Origin: Lycocorax pyrrhopterus obiensis
Lineage: Eukaryota; Chordata; Aves; Passeriformes; Paradisaeidae
Assembly: GCA_014706295.1 (NCBI GenBank)
Contig: JACSVZ010000002.1
Coordinates: 50,494,717 to 50,558,716, forward strand
Reading direction: 5' to 3'
Length of the DNA: 64,000 nucleotides
Below the pieces are notes generated by a model. It searched no databases. It was not told where the DNA came from and saw only the letters and a list, made by a program, of their open reading frames with translations. This document shows positions 28,162-39,615 of this stretch, piece after piece; within the stretch, counting starts at the first letter, position 1, and the number at the start of each line of letters is the position of its first letter. The position numbers were made by a program, and so were the translations under genes.

Positions 28162-31059
28162 GTAAGACATTGACAACCTCTTACTAGGAAATCCCTCACT
28201 TCATGTTCACAATACAAATTTTTGATGTTGAGAGTGGTGTAAGTGCAAGTGGAACATCTTTAAAGCTGTTTCATTCACTAAAATTTCGTGGGGTTTTTAA
28301 TTAATTAAAAAAAAAAAATCAAACTTCAGTGGCAAGAGAGAAGATTCCTGGTATTCCCAATTCATGCAACCACTGGCACTTGGGATATGAGTCATCATTA
28401 AGCTGGGCCCTACTGAAATAATTGTAACTACGCAAAACCAAGCGCTACCTAAGAAACACAACAGATGAAAAGCAGTACTCAGTGATCTTAACGTATAAGT
28501 TGTAGGATAACACTTTTTAAGCTGAGTATCTGAGAACTTTCTCAAAGGACGCAGTATTGTTTTCATAACAATACATCTAAAATCCAGGAGCTTGCACCAA
28601 GAGTCAGAATAAGCTAAATCAAAAAAACAGGCACCCCCAAAGCAGTATCCAAATAAGGGTGTGCATCCATTTAGCTGAAATGAATTTAAGTTATTTAAAT
28701 TAAAGCAATGCGATTCTCTCATGCCGACAGTTCAAGTAACAGGCCCAAGTTTTAAGGCCAGTTCAAACCAGTGTACAAAGGAGTAAGAGTGGAAGAAGAA
28801 TAATTTTGCTTAACCAGCGCCACTATTTTGTCAGCCAAGGAGCAGAATGCATATGCCTAATTTAGATGCCCAAATTAAGACACTGTTTTCTACATGATCT
28901 CTGGATAGGCAGTGGAAAGTTTCCTCCAGAGACATTGTTACCGCAAGGCACTGAACTGGGATTCTAGAGTTAGGTTTACAAATTACTCCTGAGATCAAAT
29001 GTGTTCACCATGCCTCCCTGGGACAAGTATGCCCAGTGTTTCACCTGCACCTCAAACATGTGGTCACGAGGTGACTGTGAAATGTAACCAATCTTAAGAA
29101 GCAAAGCAACTAAGAAAGACACAAAATAAGTTGGACAACAAATACTGAAAACAAGAAGTTACAAAGCAAAGGGAAAAGACTTCTTTCTGGTTAAGTCACC
29201 ATCAGAGACACAAAGTGTCAATGCCACACGGACACCTAACCATCAACACACAACATTACAGTAGTTCATTGTAAGTAAAGACTACATACCATGGTACCTG
29301 TACAGTATCCTAGTACTTCCCCAAAGAGGAGGCATCCCAAATACACTCCATATCAACTAAGTACCAATTCACAATATGGTATTACAAACATTATTTGGCC
29401 TAATTCAAGTTATGAAGCCACTAGGTATTTCTGGCCCTTGTGGACCATTCCTCCCAGTCCTGCCAAAAGGATTTCCAATACAGAGTTTTTTCTCTCCGAG
29501 TAGCATCAGGGTATGTGTGCGTATTAGGGCTGAGGTATATGATTATATATGAACACATATACCAAGGGAAAGGTTGCTGAGGAAGTCAGTAAAAAACCAA
29601 AACAAAATAAGGTAAAACAAGTAAGTCATCTCTGTCCTTTCAGTGTTTAACTCTACCCCAGCTGAAACCAGAACACAAGTATACAGACAACCTCGGGTAA
29701 AATTCCTTCCTCCTCACAGGCACAGCTAGAGGATTTAAATACAAAGTGGGGGAGATAGCACATGAATCTACAAAGGAAAGGAGTATGTGGAAAGAAAAGA
29801 GTATTGGGTGAGATCACAAGGAAGGTTTTAATGACAGGAAAGTAAGATCAGAAGGGCAAAAAAACACGAAGAAGGAAATGGTTACTGGGAAGAAGAAAAC
29901 TGGAAGGGGAAACGTAACAGAGGGATAATGACGGTGCTGGAATATAACTTCAAGAGGAAACAAGAAGGATGGAGAAAGGATCCCAATCAGGACACAGTTA
30001 GCTTTCAGTGGCAAAGTTACTGGGAAACAAATGAGCTGGGTATTTGAAACAACAAATAATGCAGGACTAGTCATCTTGACAGAGACAATAAATACACAAA
30101 CAGACAAACAAAAGGTTACAGAGGGCACCTTCTCTGGTAAGGCCACAACAGTAGGTGGCAACAAGGGGAAGCCTGGTGCACAGTCCTTGAGAGCGAGAGA
30201 AACCTAGAGAAGGTGACAAAGATGAACTGTGGCAAATACCCCCCAGCCACAATGGTACTGGGGGCACTAGGGAATTTCTCTAGGTACAATTAAAAAGCTC
30301 CTAGACAGACCTGAGTATCACTAGGGCTATGAGGATGGATACAACAGGGTGAAAGGAAGCAGCACAGAAAAGGACAGGGAGGACAGAGAGCAGGTGAACA
30401 CCCCAAAACAGTGTCCGCTGAGGTTACGGACAAAAGCTCATAGGGAAAAAAGACGGCAGAGGCGTGGGACGAGCAGGGCCTGGGATGGCTGGGGCGGGCA
30501 GTCCCGGGGCCGAGGGGAGCACAGCGAGGGCTGTGGGGCTGCAGGAGGTCGGGCCCGAGGTCTGAGTGCCGCCGGGGCGGGACGGAAAGGCTGGGGCAGC
30601 CACAGAGGCGCCCTGGCCATGCGGGGGCCGCGGTCACGGGGGAGAGCCGGGGAAGGACGGACGGAGACAGGGAGCGGGCAACCCCCCGGCGGCCGGGCAG
30701 ATCCTGCGGGGCCGGGGCAGCCAGCGGGGCGCTCCCGCACCCCGACGGGGGCGATGCGTTCTGAGTGCGCAGTTCGCGGCCTCCCCGCTCCGGCGCGGCC
30801 CGCGGCTCCGGGGCCGGATCCACGAGCGGGCCGGGCAGCCACCACCGCCGCCCCCGCGCTCCGGGGCCGGGAGCGCGCCCGGGAGAAGAAAGGCAGGCGG
30901 GCGGGCAGGCAGGCAGGCCGGGCCCGACCGCCCCTTCCCCCGCTCCCCGCGGCGTGACTCAGTGCCGGGCCCCGCGCCCCCGCCTTCGCCGCCTGCCGGG
31001 CCAAGCCAGGCCGGGCCGGGCCTCGCTGCGACACAACGCCGCGGCCTCCCCGCACTCAC

Positions 31060-31160
31060 CAGCATCGCGCGTCCCGCAGAGTCAGGGCCGCGTCCGCCCG
31101 CCCCTTCCGCCTCCGCCGGGCCCGGATCCGCCGCCGCCGCCGCCGCCTCCCCCCGGCGCG
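31060..31160 (-). other. CUL1: CUL1 untranslated exon 1 (5' end uncertain)
   Basis: The donor CTG|GTGAGT at 31060/31059 is a close match to consensus, sits in the CpG island, and is the only convincing donor seen there on this strand. CUL1 is known to have a non-coding first exon in other vertebrates. A (CGG)6 run (31128-31145 on the plus strand as CCG) precedes the donor and may lie in the leader. The transcription start is not visible; GC boxes at 31194-31205 suggest it lies below that. Confidence 0.65.
31128..31145. repeat. (CCG)6 trinucleotide run
   Basis: Six perfect CCG units, CGG on the CUL1 sense strand, lie about 70-85 nt before the exon 1 donor and so probably within or beside the 5' UTR. 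Confidence 0.9.
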
Positions 31161-31424
31161 GCCCGGGGATCGCGGAGGCGCCGCCCCTCGCACCCGCCCC
31201 GCCCCGGCTCATGGCGGGCGGGGGACCCGGCGCTGCGGCTGTCCGCGCCGACAGGGCTTGGTGGGGCTGGGGCTCGGCCTCCTGGCGTAGCTTGCCCGCC
31301 CGCATGAGCTGCTTGGCAGGGGAGGCCGGCCGACCGCCCGCCATCTCCTTGGCTGCCAGGCCCTGCCCTGCCCTGCCCGAGGGGTCGTTGCTCCGACCCC
31401 TCCCCGAGTTAGTCCAGTGCCAGA

Positions 31425-32134
31425 AGAGCTGAAGGATGAGCTGAATGACTTAGGAGTGATGGTCGATGAAAAACTCAACATGAGCTGGCAGTGTGCGCTC
31501 GCAGGCCAGAAAGCCAGGCGAACCTGGGCTGCATCAAAAGCAGCATCGGGGCCAGCAGGGCGAGGGAGATGATTCTGCCCCTCTGCTATTCTCTGGTGAG
31601 ACCCCAGCTGGAGTGCTGTGTACATTTCTGGTGTCCCCAACATAAGAAGGAAATGGTGCTGTTGGAGCAAGTCGAGAGGAGGCCACGAAGTTGATAAAAG
31701 GACTGAAGTACCTCCCCTATGAAGACAGGCTGAGAAAGCTGCGGCTGTTCAGCCTGGAGAAGAGAAGATTGTGTGGAGACCTTATAGCAACCTTCCAGTA
31801 TCTGAAGGGTCCTACAGGGAGGCTGGAGAGGGATTCTTTGTCAGGAACTGTAGTGAAAGGACAGGGAGTAACGGGTACAAATTCAACGAAGGGAATTTTA
31901 AGTTAGATATTTGGAAGAAGTTCTTTACTGTGAGGGTGGTGAGATGCTGGAACAAGGGAATAAGTTGTCCAGGGAGGCTGTGGATGCCCCAACTTTGGCA
32001 GTGTTCAAGGCCAGGTTGGATAAGGCCTTAAGCAGCCTGGTCTAGTGGGAGGTATCCCTCCACGTGGCAGGGGAGTTTGGGGCTAGATGATCTTTAAGGT
32101 CAGTTCCAAATCCTTAACATTCTATGATTCCATG
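31425..32134 (+). repeat. CR1 LINE 3' fragment abutting the CUL1 CpG island
   Basis: This is a 5'-truncated CR1. It has remnants of the end of the reverse transcriptase ORF (LGVMVDEKLNMSWQCAL, then LVRPQLECCVHFW and LFSLEKRRLCGDL) in shifting frames, then FFTVRVVRCWNK. It finishes with the two terminal octamers ATTCTATG and ATTCCATG at 32119-32134. The octamer end fixes the 3' boundary; the 5' boundary is good to about ten bases. It is not functional. It lies opposite in orientation to CUL1, immediately upstream of the promoter. Confidence 0.93.
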
Positions 32135-35100
32135 TGTTTCAGGATGACATCATTAGACATGATAAGACTTTCCTCCATCCATAGCTAAGCAGCTGCTTTT
32201 ATATTTATGAGAAACATGGGTTTCTAAAGTGCCCTCGACACAGTGAATGGCACCGCACTGAGTCTGGGAGCCTGAGTGGATGGTACAGCCGTGCATTAAC
32301 AGTATGTCTTTGTCAAGCAAGTGTTAAACCAAACTGTAAAGCTCCTCTTGGGTTATTCACATCAGGAATTTTTGCCTCGAGGTGCATGAACACTGGCTTG
32401 AAAACTTTGAATAAAGTGTGGCTTTTTTAAGAGCATAGAAATCTTTCTGTAATTGTGAGTTTCAAGAGTAATAACAAAACAACTTGGAAACAACACTACA
32501 GAGAGAAGAAGAGGGTAGAAATTGAAAGAAAGGAAATTTTATTGTTTAGATGTGAGCTGCTTGGAAGATGTGTGAAGGTATTTGGTCTGACTTATTGAGG
32601 GATAAGAAGTTACATGGACCTGTTTGCAATCTGTGAATAAATTTAAGCAAAACTACCTAGTGTAGATAACTTTAATGTATGATGATAAAACATAAACCGC
32701 CTAGCATATTTGCATCACTTATATGTGGATTGAAAGTGGAGCAGTTAATTTTTTTTTCTAAGAGTATGAAATTGATGATACAAAATCATATCAAAATTAG
32801 GACAGATTTCAGAAAAGTAGTATTTTGGAGTGAGTTCTGTCTTATTTATTCTTGAAGACTGGAATTATATTGCTGGAGCAGTGTTGTGAAGGAAAAGGTT
32901 TGTAAAAGATGTCATAAAAAATTCTCATCGTTTATATTAGTATAAGAGTTAAACCCATGAAATTCAGTGGCCTCATGGGAAAGGAAAGAGAAATGGGAAA
33001 GCAATAGGAAGAAACAGAAGATTTGTTTTCTTTGCAAAATGCTTCACTTGCATTCTGGTTCTACCAGCTGTTCACCTTTTCTGAAAATTTGCCTTCTCAA
33101 AGCTAATGGTCCTTAGTCATGTAAGTGCTGGAAAAATTATTTCCCTGTATAATAATGCCTTACCATGGCACATCCTACTGAAGTGGACACAAGCAAAGTC
33201 AGTGACACAGCTCTTCCAATGAAACGGTGCTGACTAAGGAACACTGTCTGAGGAACTGGTTTAATGTGTAGCAGGGACAATGTCTCGGTTGGCTGGGTGG
33301 CATCACGACGCTTATATTAATTTTGCCTGTGTAGATATACTTTGCAAATACCATCCCTGGGCATGACTGAATTTCTGGTTTGCTGACATCCATGAGTTGT
33401 ACTAGAGGAGAATTTGTGTTGGTTGGCATCAGCATGGCTAGTTATGCATGGTGTGTTAAAGACTGGAGACACTGAGGGCAAACAAAATAGTCTGTGGGAG
33501 ACAGGAACCAAATCCAAAGGAGGGTGGACTGATCATGAAAAATAAGGACTGATTCTTCAGTCTTGGAATGTTAAGTTTTGGTGCTCTATTTTACAGCAGT
33601 TGTCTTTGCAAGAGGTAAGGGCATCATGGTTTTAAAGCCTACACCAAGGAGACAATAGAGCTATGGATAGCAAGAAAAGTGGAAGAGAAATGACAGGAAG
33701 GGAACAAAATAAGGGGAAAAGGAAGGCCTGAATTGGCATCATCAACTGTTTGGTTGGGGTTTTTTAGCTTTTGGGATTAACTGCAGTTCAAGCTTGAGAT
33801 ACGACAGTTTGGAGTGTTGAAATTTGTTTCTTTTTTTTCTCCTAGGTTGCATTATGATTTGTGTTCACTTTATAGAGGCAAGGCACATTTCTCTGATTTC
33901 ATTCATGATAGTGGGGTAGCTGAGTTGACACTCTGAAAAGGTAGGCCTTAAAGAAAGCCTCACTAGATGATTCAGACATGGTGCATAACATGGCTCCTTC
34001 ACACACCCATTGAAAGAATTCCGGTAGCAGGGTAAGTGGTCCCAGAGAGAAAAATGAATTGAACGCAGGGAATTGAATGCCAAAATATGTATTACCAAAT
34101 TACTCATAGCAGGATGGATAATGCATTTTAAATTGTCCAATGGAATTTATGTACTTTGCATGAAAGGAGAGAAGCTTCCCCTAGGGGCTGAGGCAGACAG
34201 AATTTCAAAGACAGACTTCATGAGAGAAATCCACTTTTTTTTTTTTTTTTACTAAAATGAGTTCGCGGTGCTGCTGAGAGGGGCCTGTTTTCAAAATAAC
34301 TTCCTGGTCTCACACTTGTTGCATCAGCAGTGAATCAGCACGCACTAAGCAAGAAAATTATCGTGACAATGTTTGCTGTCAGTTTAAGTAGGTAGCTCCC
34401 TCAGCAAAGAAGAAAAGCCTGAGTCATTCAAAGACACCGAGTTGCAGCAGCTGCTAGTTTATTACTACTGTCAGGAGTCTGGGCTGATTTGGAGGGATAC
34501 TTTCCCTTTCTTCTACTTTACATCTGCAGTGATGGTCTGAAAACAGTAATTATATCACCCCCTCCATACAGCCAGGAGGACAGACTTGGTATAGGTAAGG
34601 TAGATGACAACCAGATTTGGTAAAGGTTGCCTGGCTGTATTGAACATCTCTTTTTATGCAGATCTATTTTCCTCTGTGTTTTGGTCAAGAATGTTTGCCT
34701 AAGCTCATAAGTGGTGCTTCCCCATTTAAATGCTTTATTCCTGCTTTTGAGCTGAGCACAGTTTGCTCCCTAGCTCTGAGAGCCTCTTTTTTGGAGCTAG
34801 TGAGAGGCTGGAGGTGTGTTTTTCCCCTTACTGTTCCTTCTTGGGGGGATTGCAAGCTAAGATACTGGAAATAAAAACCAACATGTTTGGGAAAGGGGTA
34901 TGTGGTTGTGTACAGTATGTGAGCATACTACCAATTTCTTCAGCTTTTTTGTTGAGTAGAAAATTTGAGTTTCAGGATTTTCCATGATTGCTTGTAAGTC
35001 AGCCTTGGGCTCAGTCTGTCATGCACATTTGTATAAAGTAACTGAGAAGAGACATCACCTGTGCTTCCAAATTCAAGGGTGCCCAAAAGTATCTGTGAAT

Positions 35101-36861
35101 GACAGATGATACTCCACTGCTCTGCTGCTTCTTGTGCTGTGAACCTTTGCAGGAAGGTAAAAAACATTTTGCTGAGATCAAATTGTTCTTCACAAAGGCC
35201 AGTCTCTGCATGTGTCAGACAGGTAGTGCCAGACTTCTTTATTGCATAAAAAGGCAGCCCAGGAATGCTGCACAAACACTGTAACCTTTGGTTAATCTGC
35301 TTCTTTTAAAAGCACAGGCCAGTGTTTTTATTGTCAAGCACTCTGGCTGTATCACCAGAAGAGAGATACAATGTGTATACAGGTGTGTATAGAAGGCACA
35401 GGACAGCAGCTCTCCTCAAGCCTTCTGGTTTTTCTCTTCTCTGACTAGTGTCACCTGGACGATTGATTGTTTTAGAGGTTTGCAGCAGACTGAATTCCAG
35501 CATTATAGTAGAGAAGAGGAACAGAGAAAAGAAGAGTTGAGTTAGAGGGGAGCTACAGCCATATGTCCATGAGCACTTTGGTCTACTAACAGTTCTGACC
35601 TCAGGGTGGGATGTGGAGATATTATGCAGAGTAGGATAACAAGAAGTGGAGCATCATTGCCCATCCAGAGCAAAGACAATTTATGTCTCTTTGGGTGGAA
35701 TAGCAAATATCCACCTTGTTTTCAACTTCAGGATATTTAAATTTCCGAAATGGAGACTATTTGTTCACACATCTAAAGGCACACATGTGCTCTGGGAATT
35801 CGTAATAGAAAGAAGATGGTGGTAGTTTTTTTGGTTGGTTGGGTTTTTGTTGTTTTTTCCTTTGTTGCTCTGTTGTTTTGTTTTTTTCTTTGCAATAATT
35901 TTGAGATTAAAAGCTTTTCATCATAAATGGTCTCCTTCTGCTAATGCCTCTACTGTCTACTGTGGCAAATAATGCCCTGATCCACTGCCTTTTCTTTTTC
36001 CATCCTTTCCTTCACTGGGCTGAAGGTTTCTCTTGGGCCTGAGATCCAAGACTTGGCATTGGTTTCACTCATTACAGCTCGCTCTTTGTAGGAGTTTTTA
36101 CAGACTGAAAGACAACCTTGGTTATGCTTCTGTCTTTTTTTTTTAAATTTTGAATAGCAGCTAATCTGCTGCTAATGTAGCAGAACTCTAAGTTTCATTT
36201 ATGTTTAGTAAAGTTAGTATTCCTTTTGTTTGTTTGTTTTCTGTAGTCATTTGATATTTTGTGATGATGAATGGGCAGCTGTTCACAGACACAACATGTG
36301 TAACGAAGGAAATTGATGTTCCGTATGAACATTGTTCATAGAGGAACACTGCTCTTTGGGCTTTACTTGTTTCTCACGGTATTTTTACCTGAGGGGAGGA
36401 GAACAAAGAAGAGCAGTGTCACAGGAGCAAGCCACAGCTCAACTTTTCACACTCAGCAGATTCAAAACAAGAGTTTATCCTTATGCATTCTTCCTCAGGC
36501 TGAAACTTCAGACCTTCCAAAGCTTGCTTTTCTTAGTTTGAGCCCACTGAGATGCTTCACAGGACACATTCTCATGTAGTGTAATTAATTTCTCTCTGAT
36601 CAGTGTTAGGTTTTGCACTGTATACAGGATTCCTACAAGCAGGAAGGTCTAGTAAGGAGCATGACAGGAGATTTTTGTAGTGTATTTAAATACTGATAAG
36701 CTTCTGATTTTTCCTTCACTGCCATGATACTTCAGAGTTTATGTGCTTAAACCTTATGATTTAGGTCTTGTAGAGGTTTTTAGTGGAAGAAAATAGGTGG
36801 AGGAAATATTTGTATCCTAGCTTGACAGGTAAACCCAGTGAATTGTAATATGTCAAATATA
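32135..36861. other. Intergenic, no gene recognised
   Basis: This is AT-rich unique sequence upstream of CUL1. A T16 run lies at 34235-34250. The small open frames on both strands show no recognisable domain, no conserved motif and no paired splice sites that I could support. Confidence 0.7.
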
Positions 36862-37107
36862 TGGGTACAAATTGCAGGAGGGGAAATTTAAGCCAGGTAT
36901 TAGGAAGAAATTCTTTACTGTGAGGGAGGTAAGACACTGGAACAGGTTGCCCAGGGTGGTTGTGGATGTCCCAGCCCTGGCAGTGTTAAGGCCAGGATGG
37001 ATAAGGCCTGGAGCAACCTAGTCTAGTGGGAGATATCTGCATCCGTGGCGATGGGGTTGGGACTAAATGGTCTTTAAGGTCCCTTCAACTCCTTAACGTT
37101 CTGATTG
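36862..37107 (+). repeat. CR1 LINE 3' fragment
   Basis: The CR1 3' signature is clear: TTAGGAAGAAATTCTTTACT, GACACTGGAACAGGTTGCCC, TGGATGTCCCAGCCCTGG and TGGTCTTTAAGGTCCCTTC, ending near ACGTTCTGATTG. It is a short non-coding copy. Confidence 0.9.
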
Positions 37108-39581
37108 TAAAGCAATCACAAAGAGAATGATTTGTAGTAAGTTGATGTGTTATCTGCGTATGTCAGTGCATGGCATCAATGTAAGATGGATGTTGGCAGG
37201 AATGGTGAGAAGACAGGTGGTTTGTGTGGTCAGGAAATCAGATGATACCTGGAAAGCTGTCTGAAATGTGGCCTTTGCCACAGAAATCTCTGCAAGTCCC
37301 TGCTTTTGATATTTGTGGTGTGAGTCTGTGGGTACCTGTGACAGGACAGTGACAGGATCTCCAGCACCTCCTGGGGATCTACAGGCTGTGAAGATTGCTC
37401 TTTCCATGAAAAGACCCTTGGGGCAGGACTGAACAGTGAGGCACATGAACGGACACATCAGCCAGTGCCAAAGGACACTGGTCCTTTGTCTGGCTCCGCA
37501 AAACTCAGCGGTGCTGCCCTTTGCTGAGCATGCAATGTTTCTCTGACACAGAGGTTTCACTCCTTCTCCTCTTGTCCCTCATGGCCTGGCTCTCTCCCAG
37601 CTAGGGAAGTCACTGTTTCTTGAGCCTTTACTTCTAGGGTTGACCCTTCTGTTTCAGTACCAATTCAGGACATCTCATGAATTGGAAACAAACTGCTCCT
37701 TCATGGCTTCTGTTTCCTGTCTTTGCTTATGAGCAGCTCTTGCAAGAGCACTGCTGCTCCAGCAGATTCCTCCAGCTTGTCCCCCTTTGCCTGGATGCAG
37801 CTCTGCTGTCTCTAACTGGTGTCCTCAGCACAGGCCCTCCGTTGCCCTTACCAGTGCTGCTGGGATGTGAGGTTTGTTTGCACTAACCCAGGAGCTCGCT
37901 GGAGGGATAGATACAGGCATAGGTATCTATGTGTGTGCTTGTGTGACTGCATCATTTCTTCCTGGTTGTTTCTAAGAGATCATTATGCTTGTTTTGTACC
38001 AGGAATGGGCAGAGGCAGTAGCATTTTCTGCTACTGTTTTCAATGTGAATAATGGTGTTTTGCCTAAAAGAACAGTTTGTTCAGACATACACAAACATTT
38101 CCTCATTTCAGATAGGAACCCAGCTGGGACTGTCTTCAGTAGCCTACCCCAACATCTCCAGTGACACACTGGGTGGCTTTCCCTTTTCCCAAACAGTCCA
38201 CTGAAGAAATAAGTCTTATGGGAAAGAGACCAACTTCTGCATTCCAAGGGCGTGAACAAACTTGCTGGGGTGATATGTTCTCAAAGTCTCAATCTGTACC
38301 CTCTATATAGGACCCTTTCCTTCAGTGATATTTAGCTGAGGTGTTTTAAACTGATCTACACAACTGAGTCGGTTATTTGTTTTCCCTGAGTATTGCAGGG
38401 AAAGCCTATTCAGTCCACACAGCTTAAAGCAAATTGGGATCCGAGTGCTTTACTGATCTGTCAACAACATGAAATTAAGCAGCAATCAGTGAAGTGTTGC
38501 ATTTGAGATCAGCAGTAGTAATACAACAGGTAAACTCCCAAACTAGACATACACTAATGAGCACCAGAAGATTTCTTAACCCCCTCTGTAACAAGTGCAG
38601 AAGAGGTTTCTGAACTGTTCCAAGCCTTTCCATAGGAAAGACATGGATTGTGTAAAGCCCTGATGAGAACTCATTTATACCTTTGGTATAAATTCCTTTC
38701 TTTACGGAGTCTGGATGTTCAGATGAATTTACAGGGATGCCTTGCAGCTGTACCCAATGCATGACCTCCAAGGGCAGGGACAGCCACCTGGGCACAGGGA
38801 CTTCGTCTCTGGACTTTAAAGGTCTTGTAAAGCCAAAACCTTGAATTAAATTGCTATATTGAGATAGTATAGTCACTAAATGTCCAAAAATAGTTTGTGT
38901 GATTCCTGTCTAGATCAGACAGATTTTAGTGATTTGCGTAATGAGAGCTGCCAGAATGCCTTAATGTTCCTATTCCAAAAGTCTGAGAAAAACCTAATCA
39001 ATCTTTATAGCTTGGAGACCAATTCTGTTGGCTAATAGCAACTACCTTCACACCATTGCAAGAAAAAAGTGGTAGACTTGACTTAAACTCAGTAGAGCAA
39101 GTAATCAGTTTTACCCTAATTCTCTTGTGGTTTTTTCGGAGCAAAGTACACAAAACCCAGATAGTAACAGATGATGTACATTTTTTTCTTAAAAAGGAAG
39201 GTAATTTACAAGTCAATTATGAAGGAATTAAAATTGCTGTTCTAAAATAAACTGAGTACATTGTTTTGTTTATGACTGATGCTCTTAGTTATTTGTTATT
39301 ATGTTTGCTTTTTTTGTTCAACAATTTACAGTGGGTTTTCTGCATATCATTGCAAAATTAGCCCACTTTGCTGGATAATAAATACTCTTATCTCTTTGCT
39401 GAACAAAAGACTACATAAAATGAATAATAGTGGTGTTAGTATGTGGAAAACCTGGTGTTCCAAAAAGCCAGTACAAGTACACTTGAGCAATAATTACGGG
39501 CAACAATTTCTCCACTCCTTGAAATTGATCATAGAAATTGTGATAGCACTAAACTTGATTAAAACCTGGGACAGTTTAGAA

Positions 39582-39615
39582 TGCCATCTACTTAAAGACA
39601 TTTAAGTAGATGGCA
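39582..39615. repeat. Perfect 15-bp inverted repeat with 4-nt loop
   Basis: TGCCATCTACTTAAA at 39582-39596 is followed by GACA and then its exact reverse complement at 39601-39615. All fifteen pairs match. It is not low-complexity and no known repeat family was recognised around it. Confidence 0.95.

Larger units (their letters stand above)
14355..31059 (-). other. CUL1: CUL1 intron 1
   Basis: This intron of about 16.7 kb runs from the GTGAGT donor at 31059 to the acceptor at 14355. It contains CR1 fragments at about 15.4 and 26.4-27.0 kb, the LTR-like element at about 22.3-23.5 kb, and a 43-nt purine tract (23803-23845). It also holds palindromic AT sequences near 20.2 kb and a plus-strand exon-like block at 28005-28161. 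From about 29.75 kb towards the promoter it becomes purine-rich on the plus strand. The remaining sequence is AT-rich and shows no recognisable gene. Confidence 0.8.
30455..31400. promoter_or_regulatory. CUL1: CpG island spanning CUL1 promoter and first exon
   Basis: Composition changes abruptly to very high G+C with dense CpG. GC boxes are visible, with CCGCCCCGCCCC at 31194-31205 upstream of exon 1 on the minus strand and more at about 30491. An AP-1-type TGACTCA sits at 30955-30961, and a (GGCA/GGCG)n stretch at about 30891-30918. No TATA box is evident, as usual for broadly expressed genes. The long open frames on both strands here are products of composition. The island is a natural bidirectional promoter, but no divergent gene was found. 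Confidence 0.9.

Noticed and set aside
29814..30164. 116-codon minus-strand frame rich in Phe, Leu, Ser and Pro
   Set aside because: It is the complement of a purine-rich tract, with pyrimidine-driven composition and no domain.
30290..31432. Long overlapping open frames on both strands (up to 288 codons)
   Set aside because: They lie in the CpG island, are open on both strands, and are rich in Pro, Ala, Arg and Gly with no domain, so they follow from high G+C with few stop codons.
31491..32031. Plus-strand frames with reverse-transcriptase-like phrases
   Set aside because: They are CR1 late-ORF remnants split over several frames with stops, so they are annotated as a repeat and not as a gene.
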